A stretch of DNA of 64,000 bases. It comes from Zoogloea sp. 1C4 (lineage in GTDB: Bacteria > Pseudomonadota > Gammaproteobacteria > Burkholderiales > Rhodocyclaceae). The notes under the pieces are model-generated. The model saw nothing but the letters and a program-made list of their open reading frames with translations. It did not search any database and was not told the origin of the DNA. Position numbers and translations under genes: made by a program. Below are positions 35,291 to 44,193 of the stretch, one piece after another. Each line of letters opens with the position of its first letter. Position 1 is the stretch's first letter. The stretch lies in contig NZ_SSXU01000022.1 in NCBI RefSeq assembly GCF_009469605.1, positions 1-64,000 on the forward strand. The letters are read 5' to 3'.

Positions 35291-36682
35291 TTATGCGGGT
35301 TCTTCGTCGGGGGTGTCGATCAAGGCCGGCAGGCTTACCCGCAGCAGCACGCCGCGCCCGTCCGGGGTGTCGAGGATGTCCACTTCGCCGCCGGCGCCGC
35401 GGGCGATCTCGCGGACGATGGCGAGGCCCAGGCCGCTGCCCGGGTGGCTGGCGGCGGGAAGGCGGAAGAAGCGCTCGAAGACCTGCTGGCGGGCGGCGGC
35501 GGGGATGCCGGGGCCGGTGTCTTCCACCTCGACGAGGCTGTGGCTGCCCTCGGTGCGGCAGCGGATGGTCACCTCGCCGGGCGCCGGGGTGTAGTTGAGG
35601 GCGTTGGCGACCAGGTTGGCGATCATCTCGCCCAGCAGCAGGCGGTCGCCGTTGACGCGGGCGGCCTGTAGCTCGAAACCCAGGTCGAGGTCGCGTGCTT
35701 CGGCGAGGCGGATCCATTCGGGGCTGCGGTCGCGGATCAGTTCGGGCAGGTCGACGGTGGCGGCGAGGCTGGTGTGGCGGCCGCCGGGCTCGGCGGAGAG
35801 CAGCACCAGCATCTGGTTGATGAGGTGGCCGAGGCGTTCGATGGCGCCCACGCAGTGACGGGTGCGGGCGTCGCGCTCGGTGGCGTCGGGCTCGCGCTGG
35901 AGGAGCTCGAGCTGGGTGCGGATGCCGGCCAGCGGCGTGCGCAGCTGGTGGGCGGCGTTGGCCACGAAGCGCTGCTGGGCTTCGGCGGCCTGCTCCAGCC
36001 GGTCGAGCACCTGGTTGAATTCGGTGACGAGGGGGCGGATCTCGATGGGCGCGGCGCCCTCGTCGAGGGGCTGCAGGGCCCGGTGTTCCATGCCGTGCAG
36101 CGCGCGGCGGATGCCCTCGACCGGCAGCAGGGCGTGATGCACGCCGAACCAGATGGTGATGCCGGTGGCCACCGCGAAGAACATCAGCGGCAGCAGCAGG
36201 GCGACGGCCAGATCGAGCTTGAGCTGGTCGCGTTTTCGGGTGGTTTCGGCGGTGACGAAGATGAAGGGTTCGTCGGCGATGGTGCGGTGGATGGCAGTGA
36301 CGCGCACCCGGTGGCCGCGGAAGTGGGAGTCGAAGCTGGTCCGCTCGCCGCGCACCTCGTCATCGGGGCCGGCCTCGTGGGGCAGGCCGGCGTCGCCGGC
36401 GATGAAGCGGTCGTTGGGGCCGAGGATCAGGTAGTAGATGTCGTCCACCCGGTCGGTGCGCAGCACCTGCTCGGCGGCGGGCGGAAAGACGAAGCGGGGC
36501 TCGCCGTCCACCACCTCGAGGTGGGGCACCAGCGCCAGGCTGGCGTCGGCCAGGGCCTGGTCGAGGGCCTCCATGGCCGGCTGGTGGACCAGGTGGTAGG
36601 CCAGCGGCAGGAACGTGATGATGGCCAGGGCTGCCGGCAGCAGCAGCCACAGCAGCAGGGATTTACGCAGGCTTCGCGTCAT
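35291..36682 (-). CDS. Sensor histidine kinase of the metal-efflux two-component system
   Basis: 463 residues. An N-terminal membrane segment and a periplasmic 2CSK_N-type domain (ALDQALADASLALVPHLEV ... IYYLILGPNDRFIAGD) are followed by a second membrane segment, HAMP, HisKA with the histidine in NAAHQLRTPLAGI, and an HATPase (VANALNYTP, GSGLGLAIVREIA). The family is TctE/QseC-like. It overlaps the regulator gene by 20 bp and lies downstream of czcCBA, so it likely senses periplasmic metal ions, as CzcS does. Confidence 0.87.
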   Translation of the reverse strand: MTRSLRKSLLLWLLLPAALAIITFLPLAYHLVHQPAMEALDQALADASLALVPHLEVVDGEPRFVFPPAAEQVLRTDRVDDIYYLILGPNDRFIAGDAGLPHEAGPDDEVRGERTSFDSHFRGHRVRVTAIHRTIADEPFIFVTAETTRKRDQLKLDLAVALLLPLMFFAVATGITIWFGVHHALLPVEGIRRALHGMEHRALQPLDEGAAPIEIRPLVTEFNQVLDRLEQAAEAQQRFVANAAHQLRTPLAGIRTQLELLQREPDATERDARTRHCVGAIERLGHLINQMLVLLSAEPGGRHTSLAATVDLPELIRDRSPEWIRLAEARDLDLGFELQAARVNGDRLLLGEMIANLVANALNYTPAPGEVTIRCRTEGSHSLVEVEDTGPGIPAAARQQVFERFFRLPAASHPGSGLGLAIVREIARGAGGEVDILDTPDGRGVLLRVSLPALIDTPDEEPA

Positions 36683-37349
36683 GGGGCAGATCTTCGAGCA
36701 TGTAGCCCAGGCCGCGTACGGTGCGAATGCGGATGCCGGCGGGCTCGAGCTTGGCCCGCAGGCGCGAGACGTACACCTCGACGGCGTTCTCGCTCATGTC
36801 CTTGTCCCAGCTGCACACGGCGGCGACGATGCGTTCCTTGCTCAGCACCCGCTCCAGGTTGTCGAGGAGGAACTGGAGGATCGCCCATTCGCGCTGGGGC
36901 AGCTCCAGGGGCTGGCCGGAGAGCCACGCCCGGTGGGCTTCCTCGTCCAGCACCAGGGGGCCGAACTCGCGGCGCTGGCCGCTCTGGCCGCGGCTGCGGC
37001 GCACCAGCGCATTGACCCGGGCGAGGAGTTCGACGGCCGCGAAGGGCTTGGTGAGGTAGTCGTCGGCGCCCAGGTTGAGGCCGCGCACCCGCTCGTTCAG
37101 GGCGTCGCGGGCGGTGAGCATCAGCACGTGGATCGGGTTGTGGCGGGCCCGCAGGCGCGACAGCAGCTCCAGCCCGTCCATGCCGGGCAAGCCGATGTCG
37201 AGCACCATCAGGTCGAACTTCTCGGCGGCGACGGCGGCCTCGGCCAGCTCGGCGCTGCCGACGAAGTCGGCGGTGAAGCCGGCCCCGCGCAGCAGCTGGG
37301 CCACGCCATCGGCAAGCAGGGGGTCGTCTTCGACGATGAGGATGCGCAT
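36663..37349 (-). CDS. OmpR/PhoB-family response regulator
   Basis: 228 residues: a receiver with EDDP at the start and Asp51 in VLDIGLPGMDG, then a winged helix with LELPQREWAILQFLLDN and the recognition region DKDMSENAVEVYVSRLRAKL. The DNA-binding end reads IRTVRGLGYML, typical of the QseB/TctD/CzcR group. It starts 42 bp after czcA and probably activates the czc operon with the adjacent kinase. Confidence 0.88.
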   Translation of the reverse strand: MRILIVEDDPLLADGVAQLLRGAGFTADFVGSAELAEAAVAAEKFDLMVLDIGLPGMDGLELLSRLRARHNPIHVLMLTARDALNERVRGLNLGADDYLTKPFAAVELLARVNALVRRSRGQSGQRREFGPLVLDEEAHRAWLSGQPLELPQREWAILQFLLDNLERVLSKERIVAAVCSWDKDMSENAVEVYVSRLRAKLEPAGIRIRTVRGLGYMLEDLPHDAKPA

Positions 37350-37391
37350 GGGCGGTTGGGCCTGGGCGGTTGGGTTGAGGGGGACGCTAGC

Positions 37392-40300
37392 TTAAACGTC
37401 TTCCTTCTTCACCCGCTCCTTGGCGCCGCCGTAGGACAGCAGGACCGGCAGCAGGAGCAGGGTGAAGATGGTCGCGCTGACGATGCCGCCGACGATCACG
37501 ACGGCGAAGGGGCGCTGGGTTTCGGAGCCGATGCCGTGGGACAGGGCGGCGGGCAGCAGGCCCAGGCCGGCCATCAGGGCGGTCATCACGATGGGGCGCA
37601 GGCGCAGCATGGCGCCGTCGAGGATGGCCTCCGAACGCGTCGCGCCGCGGCGGGCGATCTCGATGACCTGCTCGACCATGATCACGCCATTCTGCACCGA
37701 GATGCCGGCCACCGCGATGAAGCCCACCGCCGCCGACACCGACAGGTGCAGCCCGGCCAGCCCCAGCCCGGCGAAGCCGCCGATCAGGGTGAAGGGCACC
37801 ATCGAGAGTACCAGCAGGGCCGGGCGGATGTCGCGGAAGGCCCAGAACAGCAGCGAGAAGATCAGCCCGAGGGTGATCGGCACGATCAGCTTGAGGCGGG
37901 CCATGGCGCGCTGCTGGTTCTCGAACTGGCCGCCCCAGGTGATGGTGTAGCCGGCCGGCAGGCTGACCTCGGCGGCGACCTTTTTCTGGGCTTCGGCGAC
38001 GAAGCTGCCCTGGTCGCGGCCGCGCAGGTTGGCCTTGACGATCACGTTGCGGCTGCCAGCCTCGCGCTGGATGCGCGAGGCGCCCTGGCGCAGCTCCACG
38101 TCGGCCAGGTCGCCCAGCGGGATGCTGCCATGCCCGTCGGGCAGGGCCACCGGCAGGTTGGCGATGTCGTCCACCTGGTCGCGGAACTGGGGGCCGAAGC
38201 GCAGGGTGACGTCGTAGCGGCGCTCGCCCTCGTAGAAGGCATTGACCGCGCTGCCGCCGAGGGCGGTCTGGATCATCGCGTTCACGTCGGTGACGTTGAT
38301 GTCGTAGCGGGCCAGGGCTTCGCGGCGCAGGCGGATGTCCACCTCGCTCTGGCCGCCCACCGGGAGCGCGGCCACGTCGGCCGAGCCTTCGATGCGGTTG
38401 AGGACGCCGGCGATCTGGCGGCCCTTGGCTTCGAGCACCTCCAGGTTGGGGCCGAAGACCTTCACCGCGATCTCGCCCTTGGCGCCGGAGAGGGATTCCT
38501 CCACGCTGTCCTGGATCACCTGGGAGAAGTTGGTGGGCAGGCCGGGGATGGCCTCCAGGCGGCCCGACATGCTGTCCACCAGCGCGTCCTTGGTGGCGAA
38601 GCGCCATTCGCTGCGGGGCTTGAGGTCCACCAGGATCTCGATGTTGTTGGGGCCCTTGGGGTCGGTGCCGTCGTCGGGGCGGCCCACATGGGTGATGACC
38701 GCCTTCACCTCGGGGTAGGTGGACAGCACCGCGCGCACCTTGCGCTCCACGTCCTTGGTGTTGGTGAGGCCCGACGACTGGGGCAGGCTGATGGTGAGCC
38801 AGATGTTGCCTTCGTCGAGCTTGGGCAGGAACTCGGAGCCCAGCAGCGGGGCGATGCCCATGGCGGCGGCCAGGCACAGCAGCGAACCGGCGATCACCGC
38901 CCGGCGACGGGCCTGGAGCTTGACCAGCAGATCCCGGTAGCGCGCCTGGAGGCGGTGCAGCCAGGGGCTTTCCTTCTCTGCCATGTCCTCCTTGTTGAGG
39001 GCGTAGGAGAGCAGCGTGGGCACCAGGGTGAGGGTCAGGATCAGGCCGCCGAGCAGGGCGAAGGAGAGGGTCAGCGCCACCGGGGTGAAGATCCGCCCTT
39101 CCATGCGCTGGAAGGTGAAGATCGGCAGGAAGGCGACGATGATGATGGCCTTCGAGAACATGATCGGCGAACCCAGCTCGACGCAGGTCTGCTTGAGGGC
39201 GTGGATGCGCCGCCCTACCGGCGAGATGATCCCGTGGTGTTCGGAGTTGGCGTCCACCGCCAGACGCACCATCAGCGCCTCGACCATCACCACCGCGCTG
39301 TCGATGATGACGCCGAAGTCCACCGCGCCCAGGGAGATCAGGTTGGCCGACACGCCCATGGCGTGCATCAGGATGAAGGCGAACAGCAGCGACAGGGGAA
39401 TCACCGCGGCGACGATGATCGCCGCCCGCAGGTTGCGCAGGAAGGCCAGCAGGATGGCGGTGACGAGCACCGCGCCGACCAGCAGGTTCTCGGCCACGGT
39501 GGCCACGGTGTGGCCGATGAGTTCGGTGCGCTGGTAGATCGGGCGCAGGTGGAAGCCTTCGGGCAGGCGGGCATTGACCTCGTCCACCTTGAGCTTGAGG
39601 GCTTCGACGATCTTGGCGGCGTTGCCGCCCTTGGTCATCTGGACGATGCCCTCGATCACATCGTCCCGGTCGTTGAAGGCCACGATGCCCGAGCGGGGGC
39701 GGAAACCCGCCACCACTTCGGCCACGTCGGAGATGCGCACCGGCTTGCCTTCGCGGGCTACCACCACCACGTCGCGCACGTCGTCGAGGCTCTGGAACAG
39801 GCCGAGGGTGCGCACCACCAGGGCTTCGTCGCCGCGGGGGAGCAGGCCGCCGCTGCCGTTGGCGCTGGCCGCGTTGAGGGCCTGGGTGACATCGCCCAGG
39901 CTCAGCGCGTACTTGCGCAGGAGCTCGGGGTCGATGCGCACCTGCACCTCGCGGATCGCGCCGCCGAAGCTCACCACGTCGGCGACGCCCGGCACCATGC
40001 GCAGGGCCGGGCGCACCGTCCAGTCCTGCACCGCGCGGATCTCTTCCCGGTCGGCGGTGGGCGGGGCGTCGAGCACGTAGCGGTAGATCTCGCCGACGGC
40101 GGTGGTCAGCGGCGCCAGCACCGGCTGGGAGCCGGGTGGCAGCGAGACGTTCTGCAGGCGTTCGAGCACCTGCTGGCGGGCGAAGTAGTCGGCGGTCTTT
40201 TCGTTGAAGGTGAGGGTGACCACCGACAGGCCGGTGATCGACACCGAGCGCAGCTGGGTCATGCCCGGCACGCCGCTCATCTCGCGCTCGATGGGCAGGG

Positions 40301-40496
40301 AGATGGTGCGCTCGACCTCCTCGGGGGCGATCCCGATGGCCTGGGTGACGACCTGGACCTGCACGTCCTGCACGTCCGGGAAGGCTTCGATGGAGATCTG
40401 GTTGACGGCGTACAGGCCGTAGCCGAGCAGCACCGCGGCGGCGATGAGGATGAAGGCCCGCTGGCGCAGGGCGAGGGTGATGAGGGTGTCGAACAT
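37392..40496 (-). CDS. czcA: HME-type RND metal efflux pump CzcA/CusA
   Basis: Trimeric inner-membrane proton/metal antiporter, 1034 residues. The start FDTLITLALRQRAFILIAAA, an early EAFPDVQDVQVQV motif and the charged fourth membrane helix DFGVIIDSAVVMVEAL mark the heavy-metal efflux branch. The repeat organisation has two sets of six helices with two large periplasmic loops. The single DFG...D pattern favours divalent ions (Co, Zn, Cd, Ni) over Cu(I), but sequence alone does not settle the substrate. The order czcC-czcB-czcA-regulator-kinase is preserved. Confidence 0.88.
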   Translation of the reverse strand: MFDTLITLALRQRAFILIAAAVLLGYGLYAVNQISIEAFPDVQDVQVQVVTQAIGIAPEEVERTISLPIEREMSGVPGMTQLRSVSITGLSVVTLTFNEKTADYFARQQVLERLQNVSLPPGSQPVLAPLTTAVGEIYRYVLDAPPTADREEIRAVQDWTVRPALRMVPGVADVVSFGGAIREVQVRIDPELLRKYALSLGDVTQALNAASANGSGGLLPRGDEALVVRTLGLFQSLDDVRDVVVVAREGKPVRISDVAEVVAGFRPRSGIVAFNDRDDVIEGIVQMTKGGNAAKIVEALKLKVDEVNARLPEGFHLRPIYQRTELIGHTVATVAENLLVGAVLVTAILLAFLRNLRAAIIVAAVIPLSLLFAFILMHAMGVSANLISLGAVDFGVIIDSAVVMVEALMVRLAVDANSEHHGIISPVGRRIHALKQTCVELGSPIMFSKAIIIVAFLPIFTFQRMEGRIFTPVALTLSFALLGGLILTLTLVPTLLSYALNKEDMAEKESPWLHRLQARYRDLLVKLQARRRAVIAGSLLCLAAAMGIAPLLGSEFLPKLDEGNIWLTISLPQSSGLTNTKDVERKVRAVLSTYPEVKAVITHVGRPDDGTDPKGPNNIEILVDLKPRSEWRFATKDALVDSMSGRLEAIPGLPTNFSQVIQDSVEESLSGAKGEIAVKVFGPNLEVLEAKGRQIAGVLNRIEGSADVAALPVGGQSEVDIRLRREALARYDINVTDVNAMIQTALGGSAVNAFYEGERRYDVTLRFGPQFRDQVDDIANLPVALPDGHGSIPLGDLADVELRQGASRIQREAGSRNVIVKANLRGRDQGSFVAEAQKKVAAEVSLPAGYTITWGGQFENQQRAMARLKLIVPITLGLIFSLLFWAFRDIRPALLVLSMVPFTLIGGFAGLGLAGLHLSVSAAVGFIAVAGISVQNGVIMVEQVIEIARRGATRSEAILDGAMLRLRPIVMTALMAGLGLLPAALSHGIGSETQRPFAVVIVGGIVSATIFTLLLLPVLLSYGGAKERVKKEDV

Positions 40497-40508
40497 GGCG
40501 GCGGCCCG

Positions 40509-41660
40509 TCAGCGGGAACTGCTGGCCAGTTCGGCGTTGAGGAGCAGGGCCCCGACGCTGACCACCTTGTCGCCGCCCTTCACGCCGCTCCACACGTAGG
40601 CGTAGCTGCGGGTCTGCACCGCCAGGGTGACCTCGCGCTTTTCAAACACGCCCGCTTCGCGCTCGACGAAGACGTAGTTCTTCACCCCTTCGACGAGCAG
40701 CGCGCCGGTGGGGATCTTGGGGAGTTCTTCCTTGGCGTCGGCGAGGATGCCGACCTTGGCGTACATCTCGGGCTTGAGCAGGCCCTCCCGGTTGTCCACC
40801 GCAACGCGGGCCTGGATGCGGCGGGTCTGGGGGTCGAGGGTGGGGGCCACGTGCACCACCTTGCCGGTGAAGCTGCGCTGGGGATAGGCGGAGACTTCCA
40901 CCTGGGCCGACTTGCCGACGGTGACGATGGGCAGGTCGCGCTCGGGCACATCCACCAGCACCGACAGGCGGCTCATGTCGGTGACGACGAAGAGCGGCTC
41001 GGGGGTGTCGGGGCGCACTTCCATCGCCGGGTTGATCTTGCGGGTGGCCACCACGCCGCTGATCGGCGCACGCAGCTGGTAGCGCTGGCCGCCGGACGCG
41101 GTGGTGCCGCCGGGGTTGAGGTTGGCGAGGCGCAGCCGGGCGCGCTCCACTTCGGCCTGGGACTGCTGGGCCTCGGCCTGGGCGGCTTCCAGGTCGCGGC
41201 GGGGGATCACCTCGGCCTGGAACAGGCTGCGGGCGCGTTCGAGGGCGGATTTCTTCTGCTGGGCGTCGGCCTGGGCCTTGGCCAGATCGGCGGCGGCGGT
41301 GCCCAGTTCGGGGGCGTCCAGCACGGCCAGCACGGTGCCGGCCTTCACGGTGTCGCCGATGTTGGCGTGGATCTCGACGACCCGGCCGGCGATCGGGGCG
41401 ACCAGCCGGGCGGTGGCGTTCTCGTCGTAGCTGATGCGGGCGGCCAGGGGCTCGTCCATCGGCACCGGGGCGAGGGCTGCGCGCTCGGTCTTGATCTGGG
41501 CAAGCTGGGGCGCGGCGGTGGGGAAGCGCAGCACGCCGGGCTCGGCGGAAGGGCGCTGGATGGCCGGCTCGTCGGGTTTGGCGGGGGCGCTCGGGCGCAG
41601 GTACCAGGCGCCGGCGGCGATGGCGGCCACGAGGGCGATGATGATCGGGGTGCGTTTCAT
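40509..41660 (-). CDS. czcB: RND efflux periplasmic adaptor CzcB
   Basis: 383 residues. A membrane-anchoring N-terminus (PIIIALVAAIAAGAWYL) precedes an HlyD-like adaptor: lipoyl halves RLVAPIAGRVVEIHANIGDT and RAPISGVVATRKINPAM, an alpha hairpin with KAQADAQQKKSALERARSLF, and a beta barrel (VTVGKSAQVEVSAYPQRSF). No histidine-rich metal-chaperone extension is present. The ATG overlaps the czcC stop (ATGA). Confidence 0.87.
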   Translation of the reverse strand: MKRTPIIIALVAAIAAGAWYLRPSAPAKPDEPAIQRPSAEPGVLRFPTAAPQLAQIKTERAALAPVPMDEPLAARISYDENATARLVAPIAGRVVEIHANIGDTVKAGTVLAVLDAPELGTAAADLAKAQADAQQKKSALERARSLFQAEVIPRRDLEAAQAEAQQSQAEVERARLRLANLNPGGTTASGGQRYQLRAPISGVVATRKINPAMEVRPDTPEPLFVVTDMSRLSVLVDVPERDLPIVTVGKSAQVEVSAYPQRSFTGKVVHVAPTLDPQTRRIQARVAVDNREGLLKPEMYAKVGILADAKEELPKIPTGALLVEGVKNYVFVEREAGVFEKREVTLAVQTRSYAYVWSGVKGGDKVVSVGALLLNAELASSSR

Positions 41661-42916
41661 GGGGTGGCTCCGGCCAGACGCAGCATCAGGGCGGCGCGGG
41701 CGACATCGGCCCGGGCCTGGACGGCTTCGATGCGCGCGGCGCGCAGGTTGCGCTGGGTGTCGAGGTAATCGGTGAGGCTCATGCCGCCTTTCTGGATGGC
41801 GACGTCGGCACCGCGGCCGGCGCGCTCGGCGGCGGGCAGTACCACATCGCGCAGGCGGGCGTGGCGGCTGCGGGCGGCGGCCAGTTCGGCCTGCAGGCGG
41901 GCCTGTTCGCTGGCAACCGACTGGCGGGTGGCGTCGAGCTGCTGTTCGGCGGCGGTGAAGTCGGCTTCGCTCCGGGCGATGTCGCCCCGGTAGTCGTAGC
42001 CGAGGAACAGCGGAACAGAGATGCTGACGCCGTAGGTGTTGCGGCCGTCGGGCGGGTAGTGCTCGTACTGCACGCCGACGGAGACGTCGCGGGTGCGCTG
42101 GGCGCGGGCGAGTTCGCGCAGGGCGCTGGCCTGGGCCACGCGCTGGCGGGCGGCGAGGATGTCCACGCGTTCGGCGTCGGTGGGCGACAGGGCCACGGCC
42201 TCGTCGCCGGGCCAGTCGTCGGTGGTCTGCAGCGTGCCCGCCGGCACGCGGTTGCCGAGCAGGCGGGCCAGGGCGATGCGCGCGCGGGACAGGGCGAGCT
42301 CGGCCTGCACGGCGTCGTTGGCGACGCGGGCGGCGTCGGCGGCAAAGCGGGCCACGTCCACCCCGGCCAGGTCGCCGGCCTTGCCGCGCAGTTCGGCGGC
42401 GTCGGCGGCGCGGCGGGCGAGGGCGGCGTTTTCGTCGGCGATGCGGCGCACCTCGCGGGCGGCGCGCAGGTCGACCCAGGCGCTGGCCAATTCGATGCGG
42501 GCGAGGCGGATGGTGTTGTCGAGATCGAGGCCGGTGGCAGCGAGGTTGCGGTCGGCAGCGGCCAGGCGCAGGTCGCGCTTGTCGCCCCGTTCGATCATCT
42601 GATCGACCCGCAGCACGTTGTCCACCGGGCGATCCCAGTAGCCGCCGTTGCCGCTGCGGGTCGGGTTGATGCTGGTGACCGAGGCGGTGACGATGGGGTT
42701 GGGCCGGGCCCCGGCGATGTCGATGCCGGCGCGGGCCCCGGCCACGGTGGCGCGGGCCTGGAGGATGGTCGGGTTGGCGTCGAGCAGGCGCTTTTCGGCG
42801 TCCTGCAGGCTGAGGGGCGGGGTGTCGGCGGTCTGGGCCTGGCTGATGGCCGGCAGCAGCAGCGCGGCGCTCAGCAGGTGCCGGGTGAGGCGGCGAAGGG
42901 GCAGCAAGGGACGCAT
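41657..42916 (-). CDS. czcC: TolC-family outer-membrane efflux protein CzcC
   Basis: 419 residues with a signal peptide (LLSAALLLPAISQA) and the two-fold TolC repeat of long helices (LSLQDAEKRLLDANPTILQA; RARIALARLLGNRVPAGTLQ; QQLDATRQSVASEQARLQAE). It is the first gene of czcCBA and forms the outer-membrane exit duct. No clear promoter was recognised in the 90-bp gap upstream. Confidence 0.86.
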   Translation of the reverse strand: MRPLLPLRRLTRHLLSAALLLPAISQAQTADTPPLSLQDAEKRLLDANPTILQARATVAGARAGIDIAGARPNPIVTASVTSINPTRSGNGGYWDRPVDNVLRVDQMIERGDKRDLRLAAADRNLAATGLDLDNTIRLARIELASAWVDLRAAREVRRIADENAALARRAADAAELRGKAGDLAGVDVARFAADAARVANDAVQAELALSRARIALARLLGNRVPAGTLQTTDDWPGDEAVALSPTDAERVDILAARQRVAQASALRELARAQRTRDVSVGVQYEHYPPDGRNTYGVSISVPLFLGYDYRGDIARSEADFTAAEQQLDATRQSVASEQARLQAELAAARSRHARLRDVVLPAAERAGRGADVAIQKGGMSLTDYLDTQRNLRAARIEAVQARADVARAALMLRLAGATP

Positions 42917-43007
42917 TCCATCGGGCTGTGAGATCCAGATGTGCAGTCTAGGAGCGGAGTCTGTCCGTCACCTGACTACTTCCTTGCGCCGAGCTTGCGT
43001 TGCAGTG

Positions 43008-43637
43008 TCAGCTGGTTACGGTGCTGTCGGCCGTGGCGGGGAGCACGCTGGCGAGGGGGCCGTAGCGTTGATGGAGCAGCCAGACCAGATCCACCAGCGG
43101 GGGCTGGTTGAGGTGGGGCACGCCGGCCAGGATGAGCACGAAACGGTGGCTGCCCACGTAGAGCGGCCAGAAGCCGATCTGGCTGTGACCGGCGGCGTCG
43201 GGGATCGACCAGGCGCTGCCATAGAGGCGCAGATCCTGGTTGATGACCCGCTGGTGGCGGCTGTGCAGGCTGGCCAGATCGGCCGACAGGGCGGCCAGGG
43301 CTTCGGCCTGCGGGGTGGTGAAACCGGTGCTGGCGAGGTGGAAGCCGTGGGCGTCGGCCAGCAGCGCGCTGCGGCTGCCGGCGAGGGGCGGGAGCAGGCT
43401 TTGCAGGGCGGCTTCGATGGTGTCGCGGGGGGCGCAGCGGGGAGCGTCGAGGTACTGGATCCAGCCCGCGGTGGCGAGCCGGCGCACAAAGCCGTCGTCC
43501 TCGTCGTGCCACGCCGGGCTGGCCGGCTGGGCGAAGAGCAGGCGGATGAAGCCGCGCAGGCGGTTTTCGGCCTGGGCGGCGGCCGCAAAGTAGGCGCCGG
43601 CCGGGGTGGGGAGCAGGAAGCGGCAGGGCGCGTCCAT
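43008..43637 (-). CDS. Roadblock/LC7-like protein, probable GTPase partner
   Basis: 209 residues of uncertain family. The middle region (ALLADAHGFHLASTGFTTPQ, then AEALAALSADLASLHSRHQR) has the strand-strand-helix look of roadblock/LC7 proteins such as MglB, followed by QIGFWPLYVGSHRFVLILAG as the next strands. It starts 5 bp after a stop of an MglA-like GTPase gene, the usual arrangement for GTPase/GAP-type pairs. Function is inferred from this pairing. The N-terminal 70 residues are not recognised. Confidence 0.5.
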   Translation of the reverse strand: MDAPCRFLLPTPAGAYFAAAAQAENRLRGFIRLLFAQPASPAWHDEDDGFVRRLATAGWIQYLDAPRCAPRDTIEAALQSLLPPLAGSRSALLADAHGFHLASTGFTTPQAEALAALSADLASLHSRHQRVINQDLRLYGSAWSIPDAAGHSQIGFWPLYVGSHRFVLILAGVPHLNQPPLVDLVWLLHQRYGPLASVLPATADSTVTS

Positions 43638-43642
43638 GGGGA

Positions 43643-44182
43643 TCAGGCGCTGGCCACCGGGTCGATGACGCTCAGCACGGCTTCGATCAGCAGGCACACG
43701 TCGCGGCGGGCGCGGGCGTCCACCTCGAACACCGGCACGCAGCCAAAGCCGGCCCGGTCGAGCTCCTGCTGGTAGTCGGACAGGCTGGGGGCGGCGGCGA
43801 GATCCACGTGGGTGACGCCGATGGCCACGGCCGTCTTGCGGATGAAGCCGCTGAAGGCACCCAGGTAGAAGCGCAGCTCCTTGAGCGGGTCGCCGCGGGA
43901 GTTGTCGATCAGCAGGATCAGCGCGATGCCGCCTTCGGTGAGGATCTCCCACATGAAGTCGAAGCGCTGCTGGCCCGGCGTGCCGTAGAGGTGGATGGTG
44001 CTGCCGTCGGCCAGCTTCATCGCGCCGTAGTCCATCGCCACGGTGGTGTTGGGCTTGAGCTCGCGGACTTCGTCGGAGGCGGCAGCGTCGGTGCGCACCG
44101 GCGGGATGTCGCTGGCGGCGGTGACGGCGGTGGTCTTGCCGGCGCCGACGGGGCCGGCAAAGATGATCTTGTAGTGGCTCAT
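43643..44182 (-). CDS. MglA-like small Ras-superfamily GTPase
   Basis: 179 residues. G1 GPVGAGKTT at 10-18; a switch-I region with NTTVAMDYG; G3 as YGTPGQQRF, where the usual Asp of DxxG is a Tyr-Gly pair, as in this bacterial subfamily; and G4 as THVD in VAIGVTHVDL. These bacterial GTPases act as polarity or regulatory switches with roadblock partners. It lies 11 bp after the 411-residue gene and 5 bp before the roadblock-like gene. Confidence 0.8.
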   Translation of the reverse strand: MSHYKIIFAGPVGAGKTTAVTAASDIPPVRTDAAASDEVRELKPNTTVAMDYGAMKLADGSTIHLYGTPGQQRFDFMWEILTEGGIALILLIDNSRGDPLKELRFYLGAFSGFIRKTAVAIGVTHVDLAAAPSLSDYQQELDRAGFGCVPVFEVDARARRDVCLLIEAVLSVIDPVASA

Positions 44183-44193
44183 CAGCGCAGGCC

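Noticed and set aside
36615..41768. 1717-codon plus-strand open frame opposite the czc regulator and czcAB
   Set aside because: Antisense shadow of several genes at once; composition (runs of H, Q, D, G) reflects GC-rich codon bias, and no family similarity is visible.
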